A stretch of 64,000 nt of DNA from assembly GCA_021234535.1 (NCBI GenBank), contig CM037838.1:9177506-9241505 (forward strand). The letters run 5' to 3'. The notes under the pieces are model-generated. The model ran no database searches. It was not told the origin of the DNA and saw only the letters and a list, made by a program, of their open reading frames with translations. Positions 51,601 through 63,151 of this stretch are shown piece after piece. This DNA is from Stichopus chloronotus. Lineage: Eukaryota > Echinodermata > Holothuroidea > Aspidochirotida > Stichopodidae. Within the stretch, counting starts at the first letter, position 1. The number at the start of each line of letters is the position of its first letter. A program made the position numbers and the translations under genes.

Positions 51601-53854
51601 CAATGTACTGAGTGATATACAATCTACCCCAGTGCAACATATTACTGTACAGATGTGTTACTGTACAATAGTAAATAGTCATATGAACACTCTTTGTATC
51701 GTACATTAGGCATTACTGTAGGTACATTCGTACTTACATCAAGTACAGGCCACTAAAAATGCAGAGAGCGTGAACACTAAAAAGGCTGATTATTCCCATC
51801 AAAATTGTCACTGTAAAAAGAAAACATCCTTCAGAAAATTACGACATGAAAGAGGGCAACGGATAAAAATTAGTATTTCAGTTGATATTGCATGTTACAT
51901 ATTGACAAGCATTGTGTGGTAGGCTTAGAGTACACTGCACAGCAGTTGACAGACTTATAGTAATGTAAGTGCATGCGAAATAAAAACATGGCAAGAAATT
52001 ACTATGTGCACATTAAATTTGCTTAGAGGAACCTGAGAAAGAGAGAAACTGCATGCTTTTAACAGACTCTCATGATACAGTATTATCAAAGGACAAGTGT
52101 GATAAATCCCTATACAGTAAGTCTATCCTGTGACCATAAAGGAATGACAAAGCTCTAAGTCAAATTTTAGCATTAAAGGAGACAAAAAGTGACTTTTGAC
52201 AATGTTTAATGAGAGACTAACATCTGGTGAATGCCATCACCAAATTTCATTTACATACAGTACTGTATTTATTTACTTTCCAAGATATTGCAGTTTGAAT
52301 GTTCATAAAAAATTAATCAGGAAGCTGCTATTTTGAGATTGTGATGACATTACAGGCTGTGGAACAAACAACTTTTGGTAATGAAAGTTGTGGACTTTTT
52401 TTCAAGAAACATTAAAATACTTTTTGGTTTTGTTCATTACAGTAATCCTAGTCACTTTAAAATGTTATGATCAACGTGTTTTAACAAGCAAAATGTTAAT
52501 GTTTTTTTTACGTAACTTGAAAATATTATCATGAGTAAAAATAATTGTATTTATTTACAAGAATATTAATTTACTTAAATTTTTGGTAATGACTGAACGT
52601 GGATGAAGCATTTGGGATACACATATGAATGGATTTACAAATGATTTTCGGATGTAACCATGTGTATGATCTCTACCATACTGTGATTGAAGTATGCATT
52701 GCATGCATAAGATAAAGCGAAAGTAAAAGTCAGAGCGGTATGCTGAAACGATATAAGGTCTTGGTTCTTCAATGTATGCTCTTATTGTACTCCATATTTA
52801 CTGTAATTCCATGGAATGGATTACATTCACTTTTTCATCTGGTTACTACAAATTGCAAACATTGTAGGTAGAAAAATAAAAGTTATACTTTTCCCATTAT
52901 TCCTGCCCATAAGAAACCTCATTGATTAAAGGCATGAAACAAAAAATAGCTAAATAAGGCTTTCACCTATAGTTTTGAGCCCATCCACCTACAGCATACA
53001 TTCTGATTCTGTGCAGTGCTCCCTGCTTCCAGGCAGGCATTTATACTCCGCTGAAGCTTAAAGTTTGTTGTGGGGTCATAATATAAAATTTTCCTTTGCA
53101 TGTTATTATAAAAATGTTTCTTAGCCTGAGGTAGTGAAAAACATAGAATACTGTACAGTCCACCATCTGCATGCTTACATTGCGTCACAGAAAACTGTCA
53201 TAAAAAATATCATTAGTGGCCTACTTAAAAAAATTTGGCAAAACGTTTTGTCTTGAATTTCCTCAGAGAATTTGCTTAAAATGCTCATTTACCCATATTC
53301 TAGCCTATACATTTTTCACTTTCCACAAGCTTGTTGCAAGTTACTTCTGTAATTTACTCAACCCAGTGCATGGTATTATTTTGCCTAAACAATTGATCAC
53401 TGTTCCAGATCAACCAATAAAAAAAAGTGTTGTGTGTTTTCTAGCATAACCCAGACAGCATTCTATGACTTTCAAGTTTCATCACCTTGACCTTTGGTAT
53501 AGGTGTGACAATGAAGTCTTCTTCTGGCATACATGCTGAATTTTATAATGGGTACAATTTGCATATAAATGCACACTAGTAAAACTTTCAATCCAGGTAG
53601 CATTTTCAGAAACAGGTTTTGATATCATCAGTCAAGTACCCTTGTGCAAACACTAAAAACAAAAAGCCAATAATTCAAACATATAACAAAATGCCATCAT
53701 ACTTACATGCACCAGCCACTGCTCCGATTATGTGGATAGCTGTTCTAGCGAAAAATCCGATTGGCTTTTCCTGTGGTTGGGGCTGTGCAGGTGCATTGTT
53801 TGGGTCCTCTGGAAGCCCAGACAATGACTCCTGTTTGTAGCCAAACGATGCCAT
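45611..53854 (-). CDS. CACFD1: Flower / CACFD1 homologue, complete, five coding exons
   Basis: Flower proteins are small multi-pass membrane proteins of synaptic vesicles and the plasma membrane, implicated in Ca2+-linked endocytosis and, in flies, cell competition (family knowledge). Coding exons on the minus strand: 53854-53707, 51810-51738, 48530-48405, 47230-47123 and 45731-45611, giving 191 residues (human protein about 172). Phases agree and all introns are GT-AG. The N-terminus MASFGYKQESLSGLPEDPNN is hydrophilic. Hydrophobic segments follow at about residues 40-60, 62-83, 114-135 and 138-153. LIVMEAPICCKFSE carries the conserved acidic residue (E84) that aligns with the proposed selectivity glutamate of Drosophila flower. 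ALYGIVFIGKKGDAVKLARQ matches the family's YGLSALGKKGDA motif. The tail ends NYSPYP. The start ATG has A at -3 and G at +4. The gene is convergent with UBR4. Confidence 0.95.
45732..47122 (-). other. Flower intron 4
   Basis: A 1.4 kb intron between the last two flower coding exons. Plus-strand frames inside it (for example 46713-47135) run into the exon in antisense and are not supported as genes. I see no repeat or RNA gene. Confidence 0.8.
49265..49887. mobile_element. MITE-like element with terminal inverted repeats (flower intron 2)
   Basis: The left end at 49265-49288 begins ACCTTAAAGGGGAAATAAGG and continues GTTT. The right end at 49864-49887 is its reverse complement with one mismatch, reading AAACCCTGATTTCCCC then TTTAAGGT. 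The enclosed 575 or so bases have no open frame, as expected for a non-autonomous DNA transposon. No clear target-site duplication is seen (left flank TTACTCA, right flank CTGATTT), so the superfamily is undecided. Confidence 0.65.
50235..51225 (-). mobile_element. Unnamed interspersed element, copy B (in flower intron 2)
   Basis: This is the reverse-complement counterpart of 15266-16480. On the plus strand it shows ACATGGGACCTTGGACCAAA, CCTGAACACCCTGAAGG, AATCTGTAGGAGAAGAAGCA and AAAATGGGCCA several times, then AAAGGGGCACTTTAA and CGATAGGGATATTTGAGATG, then 50240-50385, which matches 16325-16470. Order and orientation of the parts are preserved. Because flower is on the minus strand, this copy has the same orientation relative to its host transcript as copy A has in UBR4. 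Confidence 0.75.
53480..53665 (+). repeat. Dispersed repeat, copy 2 (flower intron 1)
   Basis: Colinear partial matches to 20690-20860 on the same strand, including ACATGCTGAATTTT, GGGTACAAT, ATCCAGGTAGCATTTTCAGA and TTGTGCAAACACTA. It ends about 40 bases before the donor of flower exon 1. Confidence 0.55.
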
Positions 53855-53861
53855 GCTAACG
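53855..53861 (-). other. Flower 5' UTR start segment with possible upstream splice acceptor
   Basis: Upstream of the ATG the minus strand reads TTATTACTACACAG then CGTTAGC then ATGG. The AG at 53863-53862 has the look of an acceptor, so a non-coding first exon further upstream (above 53900) is likely. I could not place that exon or the promoter. Confidence 0.35.
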
Positions 53862-55040
53862 CTGTGTAGTAATAAATATTTTAACGTGTGTTCAAATTAA
53901 AGTTAGTGCCAATGTTAATGCAACAAGCAGTGAAACAACACTTTCAACTAGACTAATTACTCCAATGTTGCTAACTGTTGGCCCTAGCCAAGTGGTGTCG
54001 AAGAAAGTGGTACTGCTAGTAATACTTCAGTACTACTAAGGAGCACTACGATTAACTTAGTAATTGTAAGTTAGTATTGGGGCCTAGCCTCCTGGGGCTG
54101 TACGCACACTACAGTCACCGCAGTTTTACACTGAAATCGTAAAGAAGCAGTACAAGCTACACTTAGGCCTATGTTGTCCTGTTTCACTGTGAACGGTTAA
54201 AAGTATGGGGCCGCTCCGACAGCAATTCTTCTGGATACGAAAGATGGTAAACCAAGCTGGTTTGTCAAACATCAATTTTTCTCGAATCATGAACCTGCAC
54301 TATGAAAGCTGAAGGTTCAAACAGTGATTGAGGTACTCGGTGCGGTGAAAAAGTATATTCACTTGACTGTACGACCGCCTGTAGTAATTATACGGTACAC
54401 GTATTTGTACAGTAGCCGGCGAAGAATTTTTTAACAGTGTATTGTACTCTGTGTTTCCGTCCACTGCGTACGAACTACGTGGCATCTGCTATCATGAGTT
54501 TGTTATGCCTTTACCGATGATTTGCTAGCAAATTCAGCAAAAGCGTTCTGTTTGGAAGAAATAATTACTCAGCAGGTATCGGATATGAGCTTTATGGTAG
54601 AATTGAGTGTATAAATGAACCATATGTCATCTAAAAGCTGCTCTGGCTTCAAATAAATGCATAAAATGCCCAGCTGTAGGACTTTGACCAAAGTGGAAAT
54701 CACTGTAACGACGGCGTACGGTATCGGTCATTATCATGAGACTAAACAGTCAAAGGTAATCCACATAAATATTTCTGTGAGGTAATCCCAGTACAGCTGA
54801 CACAGAGAGGAAGTGACTCAGGCAACCATCATGGGTCAAACGTAGGTTTATAACCCATTATGTGCTCACGATCTGATTTCATTTAAATGCGTACGTAGTA
54901 GGTTACTTTCCCCTGTCACCGTGGCCACATTTGACTTTTGTGAATAAAAGCCAGGTAATGTCTAATATTGAGCGTAAGCAATTGCAATTGAGCAGTGGTG
55001 AGAGGGACAATATCGTTCGGGCAAAAACAGTGGATCCATT
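53862..55040. other. Upstream region of flower
   Basis: Non-coding sequence where the flower promoter and first non-coding exon would be expected. I see no convincing TATA box or start site, and no gene on either strand. Confidence 0.3.
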
Positions 55041-55049
55041 CGTGCAAAT

Positions 55050-56200
55050 AGTTTATTTAGTTTAAAAAGGGATCAGGAGGGATTAAGTTCCCATCAAGGA
55101 CCCTGAAAAAAGTTACAAAAATCAAAGCCCGGTCACAAAGCCTAAAGTACTTGTCCAGTGCATTCTTAAACCCATTTACACGTCTTGCCGTCACTACATC
55201 CTCAGGTAACCCATTCCACTCATTCACTACCCTCTGAGAAAAGAAGTAACGACGAATATTGATCCTACTTTGAACCTTCTGGAGTTTAAGACAATAACCT
55301 CTAGTAATTGTACTATTAGCAAACTTGAAAAAAGTCAGAAAATGATTATCAAATCCATGAACAATCTTATAGACTTGTATCAAATCCCCACGTAGGTCTA
55401 ATCTTTTCAGCTCAATTAAGTGAAGTGAGATTTAAGAAACGTAACCTGCTGTTATGGGGGACACCCTTGAAAGCCCTGATCAATCTAGTAGCCCTGCGCT
55501 GGACTTTCTCAAGTTACTCCTTATCTTTAGAAAAATATGGGTTCGAAGCTTGAGCAGCATCAGTACTGTAAATGAGGTCTAACTAAGAATCAATGTGAAC
55601 AACTAAGTCCCTTTCAACAGAAACCTCTTGCAGTGACCACATGTCCATTTAAAGTGTACGAATACCTAGGATTATTAGTGCCAATAGGCATAACCAGTGC
55701 ATTTAATCCAATATTGAACACATTTGCCTCCGGAGACCAGTGAAAACCTGTGTACATCCTTCTGAAACTCGATGACCTTCAGAGGTACCTCAGAATACAG
55801 TTTGGTGTCATCAGCAAATTCTTGGCTCATACACACCTCAAATGCGCATCATGTCATTAATGCAAGCAACGAAGAGGAAGACCCAACACAGAACCCTGGA
55901 TTACCCCACTAGTAACCTCCGCAGAAGAAGCGCATCCATTTAAAAAACACGCACCCTCTGCTACTATTACACGAACAATTCCGAATCCAGGTCAGAACAT
56001 TACCACAGATGCCCATACTCTTTAATTTAAGCAAAAGACGCTGTGGGGAACCTTATCAAAAGCTTTCTGAAAATCCAGAAAAACAACATCAACATACTTC
56101 TGCTTATCCAATGAACTAGTAAAGTCTTGAGTCAAAAATTGATGTTCTTTTGCCAGCCATGATTGCCATTGATACGCTTTGGATGCGGATTTTTGGATCT
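55050..56200 (-). mobile_element. Decayed CR1/L2-like LINE: reverse-transcriptase core and 3' end
   Basis: Read on the minus strand, the order of parts is that of a non-LTR retrotransposon RT. There is VDVVFLDFQKAFDKVPH (motif A, about 56037-56090), then SGVIQGSVLG (motif B, 55910-55881) and FADDT (motif C, the catalytic aspartates, 55818-55804). Then comes LEKVQRRATRLI (about 55455-55500) and the C-terminal NIRRYFFSQRVVNEWNGLPE inside an open 108-codon stretch (55383-55057). Stops and frameshifts separate these parts, so the copy is dead. The 5' part (ORF1 and endonuclease) is not seen, as is typical of 5'-truncated insertions. Confidence 0.9.
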
Positions 56201-56829
56201 GGGAGATGATTGTTATCCAAACTTTTCTAGTTTCGCTCCCCGTCAACTCATGGCGGGTCTCCCCCTTATAGTTTTCCACAATTCTCATTCCCATCGTAGT
56301 CCCAAAAATCCCAAGTGTTCCACTAGTGTAGTGACGCTTACTGTGTTCCGTATCACAGTGTAACTTCAAGTGACCCCCCTTGTTACTCTTGTGAGCCACT
56401 GGAGCCAGAACAAAAGCTGAGCCACAGAATTCCAGTGGCAACTAATTAGTCCAAAATTCTAAATTTCGGCAAAAATTATCCCTATCCCCCTCAAAACGTT
56501 GACCTCTAGCTTACGCCTATGAGGTCTAAAAATGAATACTACACGAAGCATGATGACAAATTAAAATCACTACCTCACTAAAATCACTACTAAAAAAAAG
56601 AAAAGAAAACGGGCTATAGACTCTTGGAATACATTCAACTAAAATTAATACCAGTGCCAGTGACGGCGGACATGCGAGATAACATAACATAACAAGTTTA
56701 AATGCAAAGGAGGGCAAATTAAAGCCCCATAAGATGCTCTGAAATCCAGACCCCCTCAAAAAAACCCTGACGAATTAAACTAATAGCCTACCCAGCATAG
56801 CCCAGCATAGGCCTCATCATATTCTCCAG

Positions 56830-57465
56830 TCTGACAATAAATTTAAACTTATCAATGTTGCCCCTACCGTGAAGCTATTTACTGAAGTGGAATTTACAAC
56901 CCAGTCGCACAGACTATTCCACTCATTGGCAACTCAATGACAGAAGCTAAATTTTCTCACATCAAACCTAGAGTAGCAATTCACCAGATTCTTACAATGG
57001 CCACGAACACGGGATTCAAGTCAAACCTCTAACTAATCACAATTTGACAGAGAATTCCTACCAGATGGGAATTTGAAAAACCTGTAACATATCTACCCCA
57101 CGATAATTTTTAACTCAAGAGTAGAAAGTCCCAAACAGACTTTTGAGCCTGTCATGATAAGGGAGATGACGTACATTGGGAATAGGCCGAGTGGCCCTCC
57201 TCCTGAACCTGCTCTGAATGAATCTTGTCCTTTTCATGATAGGGACTCCACATCATAGTCAAGATGTGGCCTAACCAACTGCTTATACAGATTAAACACG
57301 ATATCACTAGGCCTGCTAAAATTACTACAATTCCACTTGATCAATCCCAGCATCTTGTTCGTCCTAGGCAGCAGCTATAGCACCTGCACACTGCTTAAGA
57401 GGCTTCCGAACACTTGTAATGACAACACGTAGGTCTTTTTCTGAAGTCACATGTAAAATTATATT
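56830..57465 (-). mobile_element. Second decayed CR1/L2-like LINE 3' fragment
   Basis: On the minus strand, different frames give TSEKDLRVVITSVRKPLKQC (about 57375-57450), then NKMLGLIKWNCSNFSRPSDI and VFNLYKQLVRPHLDYDVES (about 57250-57360), then NEWNSLCDWVVNSTSVNSF (about 56870-56930). This is the region downstream of the RT core in CR1/L2-like LINEs, in the standard order. Frameshifts and stops show decay. It overlaps in content with the C-terminal part of the neighbouring fragment, so the two are separate copies in the same orientation. Confidence 0.85.
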
Positions 57466-57470
57466 ATCAT

Positions 57471-57660
57471 ACGACTTGTCGCAAGTCGATATCTCAAATA
57501 AGAAAAAAAAAAATGTCAGGATAACCCTTGTTTTTCTTTTTTTTTGTGACGCAAGTGTCAACAATTTGGCACATTAGTGACCGAGATGTCGAGTTAGACA
57601 AGGTGGCGTAAGTCGATATCTCTACGAACAAAGAAAAAAAAAATGTACCAGCACGATAAC
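57471..57660. repeat. Direct repeat with AAGTCGATATCTC core and A-tracts
   Basis: Two copies share GCAAGTCGATATCTC or GTAAGTCGATATCTC, then an A-rich run of about 11 bases, ATGT, and a final ATAAC. They lie at 57471-57523 and about 57591-57660. The first copy includes the palindrome CGACTTGTCGCAAGTCG. It may be an old non-autonomous transposon end or a tandem duplication, adjoining the second LINE fragment. Confidence 0.5.
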
Positions 57661-60600
57661 TTATATATGTTTGTCCTATTGCCTACGCCATAAATTGGCA
57701 TGAGAATCATCTGCACCTAGTCCACCCGAGCCACAGTTTCCCATTGAGATCCTCCCTCAGGACGATAATCCGGTTTAACCATATCAGAAAGCCACCCCCC
57801 GCATTATTATCAGACCAGCTTACGCCCATTCATGCATAGAGGAGGATGAACATGCATGACCCATGAGCCAAGGCTGAGAGCAACATTTTTTTTTTTAAAT
57901 GTGGACCTTTTCCCCAATTAAGACGGCTATCGCTAATCCCCCAAACATTGCATTCTTGCGAATTATTTCATTATAGACAAAAGGGACATGAACGATGACA
58001 GTATAAAATACTCCATTGTATTTGCGGTATTCTTCTCAGCAAAAAACAATTACTTGTCATTTCCATGCATGAACGTGCTGGAGAAACGGAAAATTACAGC
58101 ACCATTTAGACCCCAACATGAGATCAAACTATACCAAAGGAGAGACCCCTTCCCCCTCGTAAATCCCCCAGAATCGTGACTTCCACCATGCACTCATTCA
58201 CAAAACAAATCATCGTTACCCCGTTCAGAGAAAATCCGGCCTTGTAATAGAAAATATGGAAAACATATCCATGTATTACACAACAACTGCTAGCTGGAAA
58301 TTTCACTGGCGGCGAAGTTCAAGAAATGTTTTTTTTGTTGTTGTTGAGAAAACATAATTTTCGTCGAAGAAATACAAAGCGTGCAAACCGCCCTTTGTAT
58401 CTTTATTTTTGGGACTTTTCTCGTGGACCAGACGTCGTGACCCTCTTCAGAAATCTATAGCTGAAACCGGCACAATTGCAGATAAATAAAAAAAAAAAAT
58501 ACCTCCCCCCAGTCGCAGCCCCGCTATAATGATTAAATTGTACATAAGAAGAGAGACGAGGGATATACCCCCGAAAAAGGTGAGCGAAGCAAACCACAGG
58601 ATTTCAAGTTGAAGAGAATGAGGGTGAGAGTGGGGTGGGGGGGGGGGGTGTGAATTTAAACCTTCCGTCTATACCAGTCCATAACCAAATTGATAGCGAC
58701 ATGTCAATGTAAATCTTGGTTTCATATATAATGACGATTGCAAGTTTATTGATCACCAACATTCAAAGAAGACACAGCCGGAGGAATACCAAAATTATTC
58801 ACGCCTTTCTTATATTCCTATGAATTACAAGTGGTGTCACCTTCAACACTGTATCATTTAAATCACACGACAAACTTTTTCACTCGAACCGTTTTCATTG
58901 ATAGAAGTCTTACTGCTGTCTGACTTGAAAAACAATTAACTGATGAAAGCTGAAGCCAATTTCTTCCAACTTCACCTGGCGTGACTACTCTGTCCCTCAC
59001 ATCACATGGTAATATCATGGCAAGCAAGCACATGTCGCATTCGGTCTTAGGAAAAAAAAAATCATTTTTGGTAGTACTAAACAGACAAAGAGAACGCAAG
59101 ATATATTATTACCTACTAGCAAAGGAATCCAAAGAATTCAAGGATTCTTCGAATTCTTCACCAGCATGTAATAAACGAGTGCTACTTTCTCTTTCTTTTG
59201 TCAATAGTGCCCGCTGCAGTATACAGCAAGCGACACAAGTGGTACACGTACACCAGCCAATCCTCACATGATATCACACATCTTTTGGAGTTTAGTGAAT
59301 TGTTGCAATATGTGCATGCTTACTTACTTATAGAGCTATGCATTGGTGAGGAGCTGACGGTAGAAAGTGAAAGATAATTCATCGTTTATGATTTCATTTC
59401 ATGATAAATCCTATAATTTGATAACAATATCATAGAATGATCCCTTTGGCCTTACGCGTTCCGTAGTGAAAGCTAATTTGCACTCAGTTTCGATCACGAT
59501 CGCGTGCCAAGGCGCCGACAAAACAACTTTCGTCCAATGGCCTACCCGAAATTATATGGACTTCATATTTGATAAAATAGATATTTAGTAAGAATACATC
59601 TGACAAAACAGGTTTAGCAATTAAGTGGCAGTTTGACCTCCATAATACTACAGCATAATTTACTCTGTGTCCCACTCAGTACACGTACGTTAGGGCCTAT
59701 TAAGAGTGATGTTTACATTTCTTTGGGAAACTTTCTGGTAGATTAAGAACCCCAAGGTACAGTTTGTAGCAACACATGTAGTAGCCTACTACACATAATA
59801 CATAATAGTACATGTAACTATACAGTTGAAGTATAAAGCTGCAGGAATCCCAAGACTACCACTTACTTGTGTTAGTCTACCGCTTTTAGCGATCTGCAGC
59901 AAGACTGCGTTTTCATATATCTCATTGAAAAGTCCTCTTGTAATTTAGTAATTTTCTTAATTATATTTGAACATCAGCTCTAGGCCCAAGTAGAATCACG
60001 ACATAGGATGCTGTAAAACAACAGTCACAAGTATTGTTTATTCAACTACCCCCCCCCCCCCCACACCCCATCTTTGTTTATAGATATTTGCAATTAATTA
60101 CGGGCTGGAAACAAAGAGACGCTGTATTTTACTGTCTGGCATGTTTTGCCAGGTAGGCATATAAAGAGTGGTACTTGTGTTAGACTATTACACAAGAGTG
60201 ATTGGCTTCGTTTTGCAATCGGTACTGGTTCCGTACAAAATCTCCCGGGACTGGATTTCCTCAACTTGTGACTCCTGTAGCTTATAGAACTTGACTGTCA
60301 TCCGATCACTTTACTATAAACTGACGTAACGGCGCAGTCAATGGTGCATGGTGACAATAACTTTTAATTAGTTTTCGAACTATACGTTGGACCACAATGT
60401 AGGAACTTGGTAAAGTATGTGCTTTCAATTTGCTTATTAAAGATTTAATTATTCGTAATTTTCGAATTACTAATTCCTAATAACGAATTACCAGTTGTGT
60501 GTTGGGTTCGATGGTACACTATTTCCGTTAAAGACTGTAAGAATTTGTTGTGAAGCTTAAGTCATCGCCCCCTTAACCATATGGTAGCTATTGAAAGTAC

Positions 60601-62041
60601 CACAGAATGTAACAATAGCCTAAACAAACATTCTGTGTCACTGTCACACTCCACTGTCACACTCTAGTGAATCTCAAACGTTTTAAGACCACAGGGTCCT
60701 TTCATCAATGTCCTTCCCATATGTCCCACCCCCTTTTTCCTTCCATTGAAAGTGGGGCCTCCACCTTTCTTTTCACATTTAGCATTTTCTTTCTATATTC
60801 GCTATAACAACAAAAACCTTCAGAAAGCAGGCATACTGTGAAACTGGTATGATAATGCAGTTCAGTCAGTGGAATGAAGAGCTAACTTAGTGTAACGCTG
60901 GGAGACTACAATTGTGGTTCCAGCATCTTACTGGGGAAGAAACACATATTGCCTCTTCTTAGCATAACCTTCCCAGCAGGTGTTGGCATGTAGTGTATTA
61001 GGAACTGAAGCATAAACGGGTTGATTTCGTCTGCTACGTTGCGAAATTACGTCGAAAAAATTTGTCCGTAGCTACGACATTGGAAGTCGTTTTTCTTGAA
61101 AATTAATTTCCAACTTTCCGAGTTCCGACGATTCCCCTAAATAAACCAGTTTGATGTTGTGTACTTTACTGAATATGGGTACATCTTCTACAACTTGCAA
61201 ACTTTGTGGAAATTAATAAAATGCTACAATAAAATATAGTCTTTTGATCTCTTTTAAGCATGCGTGTATGGAGAAACCTTTGTGCAGCATTCCTAAACAC
61301 CAGCCTATCTTGATTTCAAAGAAATACCAGCCGTTTTGATTTGTGAATGTCTTGACGTGAATGTCGGTAACAACTTAGGCGTCAAAGCATTGTTCTTCTC
61401 AATCCGTTTCATGAGGTAAAATTAGGAGTGCATACAGTTTACTTTGATATCAACTACAATTTAGATTTACCACATTTAGAGGGCGCTCTAAGTGGTCCCA
61501 TCCAGAGCAATATTGCTCTGTGCTCATCTAAGATAATTTGTTTGGGTAGATACCAAACTCCTATACCTCCATGCAGTGTAGGGAGATTTGTCCAGAATTG
61601 AAGCTCGTATAGTGTACTTAGGGTTCCTTTATGGGATCGGACTTTCAGTCGTTTCAATTAATGTGACTGGATGTACGTACTATGATAGGACAACTCCACG
61701 ACTCATCCGCCAACTTGAAGCCATAAAGTGTCATAAATCACCCCTCCCTACGTCGGAAAGCAATAACGCACTGATTTGGTGAGCTTTTTTTAGAGCATCG
61801 TAACATCTTTGATGAACTATTATTGTTTTTATACCGTCTTAGAATCTTAGAATGTTATACAAAGCAGGAGAGGTTCCTTGTGATAGCATTTAAGCGCATA
61901 CTTGCTTCGTGCAATGTAACATTGCCTTATACATGAAAACAATGTAATGTATGTGAGTTTATCTGCAACGCACAGAGCAGTGTATATTAGTATATGGTAT
62001 ACATTGTCTTAAGTGCTCATCCCTTGTGAATATGGCTTTTA
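57661..62041. other. Gene-poor region
   Basis: AT-rich sequence with short homopolymers (poly-G near 58637, poly-C at 60050-60062). I found no conserved exon, RNA gene or intact mobile element on either strand. Frames of 60-96 codons occur but have no recognisable content. Confidence 0.5.
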
Positions 62042-62764
62042 TCACACGGGAGGAAATCTGATAGGATTAGGGTAAAATGATGTGGCTCCATCTATTATCC
62101 CTCCTTGCATTGATTCACTGCAGGATGAACGGTAAACAAAATGTTTTAAAGATATAATTTGGTTCATACTGGCTCTGTTATCATAGCAGTGAAAAAAAAA
62201 AAAATCAATTCCAAAAACTGCTCTAGAATAACATTTAGAAAAAGGAACAAGAAAACAACAACAATCGTATGGACGAAGGCTTATAATCTCACAATTACTA
62301 ACAGAGCGGAATGTAAATGGGTAATCGGTGAGTATAGGAGGTAATGAGAAAGTTTGTCGCTCAGTTTGGGAAGATATAAAGGTTCCACTTTGTCCTTTTT
62401 GCTCCCCAAAATTCAAATGATTTTCGTACAAGCGTGGTATTGATCGGTGATATGTTTTCTTACTAGTTTTCATATACTGGTGGTATTCAAACTCTACAGA
62501 TATTACTGTATCCAAATATTTCACTGGATCACTGCATGCCTTTAGGTCTTTATGATCACTTTGCAAGACAAATCCCCCTTTGCCTTCACCGACCACCGAA
62601 GAAGAATGATAAACCAACGATATTAAAAGAATATGCCCGCATCGATATTCACACCCAAATTTACTTAACACGGTTTTACTTGTACAGTAACAACTCGCTC
62701 TCCACGGTTTCGACCACCACATTGTTACCGTCAAAAGAAAAACAGCGACAACAAATAACAGCAA
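62042..62764 (-). CDS. Unrecognised 240-codon open reading frame, possibly fortuitous
   Basis: This is the longest uninterrupted frame in the window. It begins MLLFVVAVFLLTVTMWW, a hydrophobic stretch resembling a signal peptide or anchor, and the rest is hydrophilic with several cysteines and one FFFFH run coded by a T-tract. I recognise no domain. There is no clear neighbouring exon, poly(A) signal or strong start context. It could be a single-exon lineage-specific gene, part of a degraded gene, or chance. A frame this long is unusual but not impossible in 64 kb. Confidence 0.2.
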   Translation of the reverse strand: MLLFVVAVFLLTVTMWWSKPWRASCYCTSKTVLSKFGCEYRCGHILLISLVYHSSSVVGEGKGGFVLQSDHKDLKACSDPVKYLDTVISVEFEYHQYMKTSKKTYHRSIPRLYENHLNFGEQKGQSGTFISSQTERQTFSLPPILTDYPFTFRSVSNCEIISLRPYDCCCFLVPFSKCYSRAVFGIDFFFFHCYDNRASMNQIISLKHFVYRSSCSESMQGGIIDGATSFYPNPIRFPPV

Positions 62765-63060
62765 ATAACAAGAAAAATTAGCCTACTTTTGCTTTAGTCA
62801 AGCAAAATTTGCTTGTTACCTTTTGACAATACTATCCCATTTCATTTAACTTTCCATTAACAAGCCACTGCGTAACTATAGATGACCATATATTCCATAT
62901 GCCTCTATATGGTGCTTTTACACTACTGTGTCGGCTGGATTTAACTACTGCTAATGATGACCATACCACACAGGCCTACTATCTTTGACAAAATTGTTGG
63001 GACACTTCGCCGTACGTTGGAATTATAGCACTAAATTTTAGTTGAGAGGATAGCATGAAT

Positions 63061-63151
63061 CCCCGCACTCCTTTCCAATGTTGTGCTATAGGAGTAAAAG
63101 TACACTGTGAGCAGGAATCCTATAGCCAACATTGAAAGGGGGAACGGGGGT
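63061..63151. repeat. Imperfect inverted repeat (foldback)
   Basis: Arms of about 35 bases: CCCCGCACTCCTTTCCAATG then TTGTGCTATAGGAGT (63061-63095), and AATCCTATAGCCAACATTG then AAAGGGGGAACGGGGG (63116-63150), with about a 20-base loop. Pairing is imperfect but extends the full arm. It could be the relic of a foldback transposon. Confidence 0.6.
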
